Shown here: in pieces, positions 6,181-12,175 of the stretch
Numbering within the stretch: position 1 is the first letter of the stretch
Layout of the letters: every line of letters starts with the position of its first letter
Position numbers and translations under genes: made by a program
From: Deltaproteobacteria bacterium
Lineage (GTDB): Bacteria > Desulfobacterota > Syntrophia > Syntrophales > UBA5619
Direction of reading: 5' to 3'
DNA: 12,175 nt
Assembly: GCA_026388365.1 (NCBI GenBank)
Contig: JAPLJW010000332.1
Coordinates: 1 to 12,175, forward strand
Notes under the pieces: generated by a model
What the model saw: only the letters and a program-made list of their open reading frames with translations
What the model was told of the DNA's origin: nothing
Databases searched by the model: none

Positions 6181-6184
6181 GCCC

Positions 6185-7087
6185 CTATACCTTCTGGACG
6201 GCCGACCGCCCCAGGAGCCCCGCCGGACGGAAGATCAGGATCAGGACCAACAGGCAGAAGGCAAAGACATCCTCGTAGTCGCTCGAGACGTATCCCGTGG
6301 CAAAACTCTCCGTCCAGCCGAGGACCAGGCCGCCCAGGACCGCGCCGGGAATGCTCCCGATGCCGCCGAGGACGGCCGCCGTGAAGGCCTTGATCCCCGC
6401 GATGAAACCGATATAGAAGTTGATCCGGCCGATATGGGAGGCGATCAGGACCCCGCCGACGGCCGCCAGCGCCGATCCGACAATGAACGTATTGGAGATG
6501 ACGCGGTTGACGTTGACGCCCGTCAACATCGCCATCTCCCGATCCTGGGCCGTGGCCCGCATGGCCTTCCCCATCCGCGTGAACTTGATGAACAACGTCA
6601 GGATGACCGTTGCCGCCGTGGTCGTCAGCACGATGATCAGTTCCGTCGATCCCATGATATGCGCGTAGGGCTCCATGTACGGCAGATCGGGGATCAGATT
6701 CGGGAAGGGCAGAAAATCGGAGGTCTGGGCGAGCAGGACGTAGTTCTGCAGAAAGATCGACATCCCGATGGCGCTGATCAGCGGCGAAAGACGCGGGGCC
6801 CGGCGCAACGGCTTGTAGGCGATCTTCTCCAGGGTAAAGCCGTAGGCGGCCGCGTAGAGCACCGCCACGACGGAAGCCAGGATCAGCACCGAGACCCCCG
6901 TCATCCCGTTCATGGTCAGAACGGAGGCGACGATGAGCGCAGTAAAGGCCCCGATCATGTAGATCTCGCCGTGGGCGAAGTTGATCAGCTCGATGATGCC
7001 ATAAACCATGGTATAGCCCAGCGCGATCAGGGCATAGATGCTGCCGCGCGTGAGCCCGCCGATGAAAAGCTCCAGAAAATAGTCCAT
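6185..7087 (-). CDS. livH: branched-chain amino acid ABC transporter permease LivH
   Basis: Inner-membrane channel subunit partnering LivM. 300 residues, family length about 290-310. Seen: the diagnostic N-terminus LFIGGLTRGSIYALIALGYT followed by MVYGIIELINFAHGEIYMIG, typical of LivH; about eight hydrophobic helices; the cytoplasmic coupling segment MRATAQDREMAMLTGVNVNRV (roughly 175-195), which docks on the ATPases; IKAFTAAVLGGIGSIPGAVLGG; and a final LIFRPAGLLGR tail. ATG 7087 is the only sensible start, but its ribosome site is weak (GGA 7 nt upstream). It lies 40 bp after livK, so it may be made at a lower level than the abundant binding protein, as is usual for such operons. The 3' end abuts the repeat element. 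Confidence 0.95.
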   Translation of the reverse strand: MDYFLELFIGGLTRGSIYALIALGYTMVYGIIELINFAHGEIYMIGAFTALIVASVLTMNGMTGVSVLILASVVAVLYAAAYGFTLEKIAYKPLRRAPRLSPLISAIGMSIFLQNYVLLAQTSDFLPFPNLIPDLPYMEPYAHIMGSTELIIVLTTTAATVILTLFIKFTRMGKAMRATAQDREMAMLTGVNVNRVISNTFIVGSALAAVGGVLIASHIGRINFYIGFIAGIKAFTAAVLGGIGSIPGAVLGGLVLGWTESFATGYVSSDYEDVFAFCLLVLILIFRPAGLLGRSAVQKV

Positions 7088-7127
7088 GAAAGATCCGTAA
7101 TCGGCTTCCGAACGTCCCCGTCGACCC

Positions 7128-8261
7128 CTACTTCACCTCGACATAGACCCCTTTGCGCACCTGGTAAACGGAGAACCCCACGCCGATCGCGTCGCCGCGC
7201 TTATCGAACTTGATCTTTCCGAGCGGCGTTTCCGCGTACTGGGTCTGAAGCGCCTTGCCGATCGCTTCGTAATCGGTCGAGCCGGCCTTCTGGATGGCGT
7301 TGAGGATCGCCTGGGTCGCCGCGTAGGCGTTCAGGAAGAAGGCGCCCGGATCAGAGCCGTAGGCCTTTTTATGGGCCTCATTGGCTGCTATGGCCAGCGG
7401 GTTCTTCGAGACGTCCTTGGGTCCCGTGGCGTATACGCCTTCCGCATACTTCCCTGCGACTTTGATGAAGGTGTCGTCCTTGACGCCGTCATCGGAGATG
7501 AAGATCGTTTTCATGCCCTTCTTGCGCATCTGGGCGACGATGGAGGAAGCCTCCGGGTGGTAGCCGCCGAAGATGACCGCCTCCGCCCCCTCTTTCTTGA
7601 TCTTCTGGACAACGGCGGAGTAATCGACGGCGCCGGGGGTGATCCCCTCGAAGAGGACGACCGTGGCCTTCTTGGAATCCTCGATGAACTTTTTGGCATA
7701 TTCGGCCAGCCCCTTGCCATAGTCACCCTTGTCGTGGAGAACGGCGAACTTCTTGACCTTGAGCTTGTTGATGGCAAAATCCACCTCGAGCTGGGCCTGG
7801 GCGTCATCGGATGCGATGGTGCGGTAGAAATTCGGATACTGGCCGCTCTGAGTCAGTTCCGGGTTCGTGGCGGACGGGGAGATGGCGATGATCTTGGCGT
7901 CCTTGTAGATGCCGAGTGCCGCCTTGGTTGCCCCGCTGCAGATGTGTCCGACGACGATGTCGGCCTTCTGGGAGACGAGTTTCGTGGCCGTGTTGGTCGC
8001 CAGCTCGGGTTTGCAGGCGTCGTCTTCCACCAGGAGTTCCACCTGTTTGCCCAGGATGCCGCCCTTGGCGTTGATCTCCTTGACGACCAGTTCCGCGGCC
8101 TTGACCGTCGGCAGGCCGTAAGAGGCCAGATCGCCGCTGTGCGCCCCGGCCACGCCGAGTTTGATCGTGTCGGCGGCGAGAAGAGTTCCCGAGGGGATCG
8201 CCATCAGGGAGATGGCAAGAATGAAGGCCAGTGCTGCCGTGTGAAGAGAACCGTGTTTCAT
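7128..8261 (-). CDS. livK: branched-chain amino acid ABC transporter periplasmic substrate-binding protein
   Basis: Captures the substrate in the periplasm and delivers it to LivHM. 377 residues. Seen: Sec signal peptide MKHGSLHTAALAFILAISLM plus AIPSGTLLA, with probable cleavage LLA-ADTIKLG around residue 29. There is no lipobox Cys, so it is soluble rather than lipid-anchored. The mature part is a type I periplasmic binding protein of Leu/Ile/Val type: KLGVAGAHSGDLASYG, NAKGGILGKQVELLVEDDAC, VGHICSGATKAAL (Cys85 and Cys110 match the usual disulfide), ISPSATNPELT, FYRTIASDDAQAQ, and a hinge/second lobe with GYHPEASSIVAQMRKKG. AAGGAGGT lies 5 nt before ATG 8261, the strongest ribosome site of the operon. 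First gene of livKHMGF. Ligand specificity (branched-chain amino acids, or amides, urea or aromatic acids, which use related binders) cannot be read directly; the close LIVBP-like motifs favour Leu/Ile/Val. Confidence 0.94.
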   Translation of the reverse strand: MKHGSLHTAALAFILAISLMAIPSGTLLAADTIKLGVAGAHSGDLASYGLPTVKAAELVVKEINAKGGILGKQVELLVEDDACKPELATNTATKLVSQKADIVVGHICSGATKAALGIYKDAKIIAISPSATNPELTQSGQYPNFYRTIASDDAQAQLEVDFAINKLKVKKFAVLHDKGDYGKGLAEYAKKFIEDSKKATVVLFEGITPGAVDYSAVVQKIKKEGAEAVIFGGYHPEASSIVAQMRKKGMKTIFISDDGVKDDTFIKVAGKYAEGVYATGPKDVSKNPLAIAANEAHKKAYGSDPGAFFLNAYAATQAILNAIQKAGSTDYEAIGKALQTQYAETPLGKIKFDKRGDAIGVGFSVYQVRKGVYVEVK

Positions 8262-8263
8262 AG

Positions 8264-8273
8264 AACCTCCTTT
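8264..8273 (-). promoter_or_regulatory. strong ribosome binding site of livK
   Basis: On the minus strand AAAGGAGGTT ends 2 nt before ATG 8261 (core GGAGG 4-5 nt away). It is a nearly full anti-16S match and much better than those of livH and livM, consistent with excess production of the binding protein. Confidence 0.75.
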
Positions 8274-8281
8274 TGAAATAA

Positions 8282-8680
8282 ATGGACTCGGGGCGCCCCG
8301 CGGGCCGCCGGCCGGAAAGCATCGACCGGACCGCAGTCGGAGCGCGCCCTGTCATACAGCGGCGGGAATAACGGTTGCGGAATTTTCCCCCGCCTGTCAT
8401 GTTTTTATCCAGTACTGAAAAACGCTGCTCATGTCAAGGCAAATGCTGTCCTATGACCCTCTTTTCGGATCGGGTACGGGGTGAACGATCCCTGCGATCA
8501 CCGCTCCGGCCAGAAGGCGGGGCGCAGGGGGATTGCGTTTCCGAAGCCATCCATGATATAAGCCGCAAACGAATCAAACACCCGCGGGAATCGGAGACAT
8601 GGCTGCAATTCATCATGCTTGTCGTCTCTGTTGTTCCGCTCTCTCTTCTTGCCGCGGACCAGTGGGAAAAGGAATATCCA
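8282..8680. other. divergent intergenic region between livK and the broken MFS gene
   Basis: About 400 bp with no recognisable gene. The livK leader holds a perfect 12-bp palindrome CGGGGCGCCCCG (8289-8300) and other GC-rich self-complementary DNA. CCTGTCAT occurs twice (8348-8355 and 8393-8400, 45 bp apart), flanking GGCGGG...CCCGCC arms. These could be operator half-sites. On the minus strand TTGACA (8432-8437) is a possible -35 for the operon, but no good -10 lies 16-18 bp away. No nitrogen-type sigma54 site was seen. The open frames across 8375-8680 (plus) and 8498-8761 (minus) give unrecognised translations. Confidence 0.5.
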
Positions 8681-9920
8681 TTGAATGATCATACTGAACC
8701 ATCCGCCGGGTCGCTGCCGGCCTTTCTCGGCAACGGCCTTTCCTTTCTGAAACGGCAGCACCGGGACTGGAAAATCACCGTTTTGAGATCATCCCTCGAC
8801 AGGCTCGCCTACCAGATGGTCTTTCCTTACCTGTCCATCTATATCGTGGCGCTCGGGGCTACGGGAACCCAACTGGGCATCGTCAACAGCATCGGCATGG
8901 TCATTGCCGGTCTCTGCGGTCCCTTTACCGGCTGGTTCATCGACCGCATCGGTCCCCGGCCTGGCGCAAAGCTGGGAGGTGACCATCATCGCGATGATTG
9001 CCTACTGGCTGGGTTTCTCCACCAGCATCCACAGTTGCGCAACCATCTGCGGCAATTGCCTGGTCAATCGGGACCGGGCCACCGGCATGATGATCTGTGA
9101 GACGGTCGCCGCAGGTCTCCTGGGAATGGCCGGGCCGATCCTGGCCACCTGGCTGGTCACCCTGTATGGCGGCGTCAACACCGCCGGTATCCGGCCGTTG
9201 TTCTTTTCAGGTCTTCTGATCACGATCGGCGCGTTCATCATCGTCCTGACACAGCTGTCGGAACGAAAATGGGTCAAGACAGGCAGTAACAGACCGCACC
9301 TGTTTAGGGATATCTCCCAGGTGCTCAAGGGCGGCAATCATCTGAAAAAGTGGCTGGTCATCGCCTCCATTTCCCAGTTGCCGCTGGGAATGGTTTTTCC
9401 GTTCACTCAGGTTTTCGCCCACTCGATCAAAGGGGCCCATGAATTCATCCTGGGGGCGATGGTCGCCGGATCAGCATTGTCATCCATCGTTTGTGCCATT
9501 CCGTTGGGCAGGCTGGCGGATCGGATCGGCCGGAAGAGAGTCCTGTACATCACCATTCCGCTTTTCTGGATCTCCAACCTGATGCTGATATCAGCGCCGT
9601 CGCCGGTTTTTTTGATCATCGCCGGCATACTGCAAGGCTTTTACTTTATTGGTGGGCCGATTGCGGGCGCCATAGAAAGAGAGATGGTTCCCCCCGAACA
9701 GATGGGGAGATGGGTCGGCATCAACCGGCTTTTCAAGATGGTTCTGAGCGCGATCCTGGCCTTGTCCGCGGGCGTCATCTGGGACAGAATCGGACCGCAG
9801 TACATCTTCATCCTCTTCGTGGGCATCGACCTTCTGATCCGGCTGCCGCTGCTGATCAGCATCCCCGAAACCCTCCACGGGCATTTCAAGCCGGGGGCGG
9901 ATGGGGATTCAAGCAAATGA
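8681..9920 (+). pseudogene. MFS transporter gene broken by a deletion and frameshift
   Basis: Major facilitator superfamily efflux/uptake proteins have 12 membrane helices and ~400-430 residues. The first frame, from a likely TTG 8681 (AAAAGGA at 8667-8673), gives the N-terminus, TM1 (LAYQMVFPYLSIYIVALGA), TM2 (LGIVNSIGMVIAGLCGPFTG) and the conserved loop GWFIDRIGPR. At about 8959 homology shifts to another frame, which resumes at LAQSWEVTIIAMIAYWLGF (from 8961) and runs with a second GRLADRIGRKR loop (between TM8 and TM9) to TGA 9918-9920. TM3 (about 20 residues) is missing, so a deletion of some 60 bp, not a multiple of three, removed it and broke the frame. The two pieces (93 + 319 residues) plus ~20 missing add up to a normal MFS length. 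The second half could only be translated by reinitiation, for example from 8904, and would be inactive. An assembly error in a metagenome is the alternative. Substrate unknown. Confidence 0.8.
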
Positions 9921-9927
9921 GGAAGCC

Positions 9928-10404
9928 TCAAGGATGCCGGGGAATCAAATGCTCCGGCACCTGAATCGCTACAACCTCCCCGCGGGCGCAGATTTTTCCG
10001 TCGGCTGAAAGGGTCGATTCCACGATCACCTTGCGTCCTTTGATCTCCTTCACCCTGCCGCGGATTTCCAGCGGGACGCCGAGGGGCGTCGGGAGAAGAT
10101 AATCGACGTGGAGAGACGCCGTGAGGAAACGCAGGGGCGGGTCCGTATCCATCTCCCTGCCCTCGGAGCGGTACCTGGCCGCGGCGGCCGTACCCGTACC
10201 GTGGCAGTCGATGAGAGAGGCGATCAGACCGCCGTAAACAAAGCCGGGGATGGCCGTGTGGTAGGGCCGTGGTTCATGGATGCAGACGGATTCCTCTCCA
10301 TCCCAGTAACTTTTGATCTTCAGCCCCGCATCGTTCAGGCGGCCGCAACCGTAGCAGTGGCTGAAAAAGTCGGGGTAGTAATCCTGAAAGGCCTTTTGCG
10401 ACAT
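9928..10404 (-). CDS. PaaI-like hotdog-fold thioesterase family protein
   Basis: Cytosolic acyl-CoA thioesterase-like protein of 158 residues, about the family length. Seen: the N-terminal HCYGCGRLNDAGLKIKSYW (16-34), the CxGCG..N..GL start typical of the PaaI/HGG-motif group; then HTAIPGFVYGGLIASLIDCHG (49-69), where YGGLIASLID replaces the more usual HGG...LLD as central helix and active-site region; then the long strands FLTASLHVDYLLPTPLG and GRVKEIKGRKVIVESTL. ATG 10404 has AGGAGA 5 nt upstream. It is 26 bp downstream of the MBL hydrolase, with no terminator seen between, so cotranscription is likely. It ends 7 bp from the convergent MFS remnant. The natural acyl-CoA substrate cannot be told. 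Confidence 0.85.
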   Translation of the reverse strand: MSQKAFQDYYPDFFSHCYGCGRLNDAGLKIKSYWDGEESVCIHEPRPYHTAIPGFVYGGLIASLIDCHGTGTAAAARYRSEGREMDTDPPLRFLTASLHVDYLLPTPLGVPLEIRGRVKEIKGRKVIVESTLSADGKICARGEVVAIQVPEHLIPRHP

Positions 10405-10430
10405 GTTCTCTCCTGATGTAAGTTAAGCCA

Positions 10431-11261
10431 TTACGCTTCCACAACCGTTCCCACATTGCAAAAGAAGAAGCGGTCTCCCAACTCACTGGCCAGCCGGGAT
10501 GCCGTTTTCAGCCCCGTGCAATGGGATACTCCAAGACGTTCTATATTAAACGCCTTGAGGGCATCGATGCTTTTCTCTCGCTGCGCATCGCCCACCGGAC
10601 CGAGATGCGTACCGCCGATCATGGCATAGATAGGACGCTGCCCCATTTTCTCCACGATATAGCTCAGGGTATTGATCATCCCGGAATGGCAGCATCCCAG
10701 GATGATCAAAAGCCCTTTTCCGGTTTCAATGACAACCGACTGGTCGTCCGGGAGGTTGTCCTGGATATACCCCTCGCTGGACTTCACGACCAGATTTTTA
10801 TCCCCCCGCTCATAATCCGTCCGGCGGGGCACTTCCCCCGTCAGCCACATTCCAGGTTCGATCTGTCGGAACTCGTTGCTGAACTTGAACGTTGCCCCCT
10901 TTCCTTCCAGAAGCGGCCGGGGATAAGGCACACCGATGTAACGCGCCCTTTCTCTCTCGATTTTATAGCTTTCCTTGAAAAAATCAGGATGGGCATAAAT
11001 ATCCACCGCTCCCTTCAGATCGAGGACCGGGCCAAGCCCTCCCGTGTGGTCCCAGTGGTGATGGCTCATGATGATGCCTTTGATCGTTCTAAGGTCAAGA
11101 CCCAACACCAACGCATTACTGACGACCGCTTTTCCCGGGCCGGTATCCAGCAGGTAGTTTCCGGAGTCAGTCTCCATGAAAATGGAAAGACCGTGTTCAG
11201 CCACCGCCCCCGGTTGGTTAAACACATAATTTTCGCATACAATTGTAGCCTTAACCTTCAT
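10431..11261 (-). CDS. metallo-beta-lactamase fold hydrolase (COG1237-like)
   Basis: 276 residues with a two-metal MBL active site: SHHHWDHTGGL gives HxHxDH (H67, H69, D71, H72), GCCHSGMINTL supplies H192, GGTHL H219, and VSHCTG H247. The N-terminus KATIVCEN..., the segment LLDTGPGKAVVSNALVLGLD and the GCCHSG/GGTHL/HCTG series match the archaeal/bacterial group annotated as 7,8-dihydropterin-6-yl-methyl-4-(ribofuranosyl)aminobenzene 5'-phosphate synthase-like. Most bacterial members have no proven substrate. ATG 11261 (MKVKATIVCEN) is preferred over an upstream in-frame ATG at 11312 because AGGAGG lies 9 nt before it (11271-11276) and the promoter -10 lies at 11298-11303, inside the longer form. 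Cytosolic; no signal peptide. First gene of a short unit with the thioesterase. Confidence 0.88.
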   Translation of the reverse strand: MKVKATIVCENYVFNQPGAVAEHGLSIFMETDSGNYLLDTGPGKAVVSNALVLGLDLRTIKGIIMSHHHWDHTGGLGPVLDLKGAVDIYAHPDFFKESYKIERERARYIGVPYPRPLLEGKGATFKFSNEFRQIEPGMWLTGEVPRRTDYERGDKNLVVKSSEGYIQDNLPDDQSVVIETGKGLLIILGCCHSGMINTLSYIVEKMGQRPIYAMIGGTHLGPVGDAQREKSIDALKAFNIERLGVSHCTGLKTASRLASELGDRFFFCNVGTVVEA

Positions 11262-11297
11262 TGAAACATACCTCCTGCGATCGGCATCCGGGCCGGG

Positions 11298-11326
11298 ATC
11301 ATATAACAACATGCTCAGAATATCAA
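11298..11326 (-). promoter_or_regulatory. good sigma70-type promoter for the MBL hydrolase-thioesterase pair
   Basis: On the minus strand, -35 TTGATA (11321-11326, 5/6) and -10 TATGAT (11298-11303, 5/6) are 17 bp apart. Transcription would start near 11291, about 30 nt before ATG 11261. This makes the pair independent of the upstream chromate transporter gene, which ends ~70 bp further up. Confidence 0.65.
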
Positions 11327-11398
11327 ACGGCAGATGGGACTTTGATCGGCCGTGAATACCGGTTCAACAGCCCGCTTGTGTCCGGTCAGGGAATCGGG

Positions 11399-12175
11399 CT
11401 AAATCAGCAAGGCAATGACCGTCCCGCCGAGAAACACCCACAGGATGTCCACCTTGAGATACAGGGCGACGAATGTTGCGGCCATGAGGATCAGGTGCGG
11501 CGCATCCCATTGAACGTCCGCCGCAAACGAACCCACGACGCGCAGAAGCAACCCCACGAACGAGCACAGGATGCCGTGAATCGCGCGGTTGAAATAGGGG
11601 GACGACCGGAGGCGCTCAAAATGGGGCGCGATTCCGATCACCATCAGGAACGAGGGCAGAAAGATGCCGATGGTGGCAATCGTTCCGCCCGGTATGCCGT
11701 AGAGGAGATATCCCACGAAGGTTGCCGTGATGACGATCGGCCCCGGGGTCACCTGTCCCAGCACGATGCCGTTCATGAAGGTCCGGGCGTCGATCCATCC
11801 GCGGACATCGACGAACTCATGGAGCATGAGGGGAACGGACGCAAATCCTCCCCCGAAGGCGAACAGATCGATTTTGGACATCAGGATCGCCAGATCGAAG
11901 AAACTCCTCTGTACGAAAAACAGCAGCAGAAAAAATACCGCTGCGCCGGCGACGAGGAGCCCGAACGAATGATTCGTTCCGGAATGACCGGGAGAGGGGA
12001 TCGCGGCCGGCCCTTTTTGTTTCTGCCCGGCGCCTGCGATCAGAAGGCCGGCGAGGGACGCCAGCACGATCACGAGAATCGGGCTCACGTGAAACGCGAA
12101 CAGGGCGGCCGCCGCTCCGGCGATGAGCATGTCCCTCCACCCCTTGAGCGCGTTGCCGCCGAACGATACGGCGGC
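11399..12175 (-). CDS. chrA: chromate transporter (CHR/ChrA family), N-terminal part outside the window
   Basis: Inner-membrane transporter of the CHR family. Known members expel chromate; many homologues have unproven roles. 258 residues are visible, open to the window edge. Seen: hydrophobic helices (LIAGAAAALFAFHVSPILVI, SFGLLVAGAAVFFLLLFFVQ), then the diagnostic CHR repeat KIDLFAFGGGFASVPLMLHE, VRGWIDARTFMNGIVLGQVT, PGPIVITATFVGYLLYGIPG and IGIFLPSFLMVIG..PHFERLR. Because helices precede this repeat, the protein is probably the long two-domain form (~390-400 residues), with this as its C-terminal domain, which carries its own FGGGFA and GQVTPGP motifs. No terminator with a T-run follows the TAG stop; only AGCCCG/CGGGCT arms around a ~20-nt loop lie there. 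A chromate regulator (ChrB-like) is not in view. Confidence 0.88.
   Translation of the reverse strand, partial: AAVSFGGNALKGWRDMLIAGAAAALFAFHVSPILVIVLASLAGLLIAGAGQKQKGPAAIPSPGHSGTNHSFGLLVAGAAVFFLLLFFVQRSFFDLAILMSKIDLFAFGGGFASVPLMLHEFVDVRGWIDARTFMNGIVLGQVTPGPIVITATFVGYLLYGIPGGTIATIGIFLPSFLMVIGIAPHFERLRSSPYFNRAIHGILCSFVGLLLRVVGSFAADVQWDAPHLILMAATFVALYLKVDILWVFLGGTVIALLI

Noticed and set aside
3237..8261. liv operon considered as a novel uptake system
   Set aside because: All five subunits have standard motifs, lengths and order; only the element in the livH-livM gap is unusual.
7371..8276. Long plus-strand open frame antisense to livK (301 codons)
   Set aside because: Shadow of livK, which has a signal peptide, family motifs and a strong ribosome site; the antisense translation is low-complexity Gly/Asp/Leu-rich.

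Overview
The window is a GC-rich stretch of bacterial chromosome carrying ordinary metabolic genes among several decayed genes and dispersed repeats. Gene content, gene order and repeat style recall Desulfobacterota (Syntrophobacterales-like deltaproteobacteria). That is inference from memory of such genomes; nothing here fixes the taxonomy. I saw no rRNA, tRNA, CRISPR array, transposase, integrase or phage gene, and no candidate for a new multi-gene system.

Left part (1-2185): the minus-strand start of a beta-hydroxyacid dehydrogenase of the GarR/3-hydroxyisobutyrate dehydrogenase family runs off the left edge. Next comes about 800 bp without an intact gene. Its right half is packed with inverted repeats: a 161-bp element with 13-bp perfect inverted ends, then three further hairpins. 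An SDR oxidoreductase follows that has lost its central ~85-90 residues and its C-terminus. It is joined tail-to-tail to a scrap that looks like the C-terminus of a P-type cation ATPase. This is a deletion-scarred region.

Middle (2185-8262): all on the minus strand. A cytidylate-kinase-like protein has its own near-consensus sigma70-type promoter. Upstream of it lies a complete branched-chain amino acid (or related amide/organic acid) ABC importer in the order livK-livH-livM-livG-livF. livM/livG and livG/livF overlap, which suggests translational coupling. The only larger gap, between livH and livM, is filled almost exactly by a ~185-bp inverted-repeat element with a strong internal hairpin.

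Right part (8262-12175): a divergent MFS transporter gene is broken by a deletion plus frameshift that removes TM3. It converges on a hotdog (PaaI-like) thioesterase gene. Upstream of that is a metallo-beta-lactamase-fold hydrolase gene with its own good promoter, and the C-terminal half of a ChrA-type chromate transporter runs off the right edge. The thioesterase and the hydrolase are 26 bp apart and probably cotranscribed.

The points most worth checking are the repeat element inside the liv operon and its possible effect on the livM start, the repeat cluster beside the SDR/ATPase scar, the disrupted MFS gene, and a 58-codon ORF convergent with livF.
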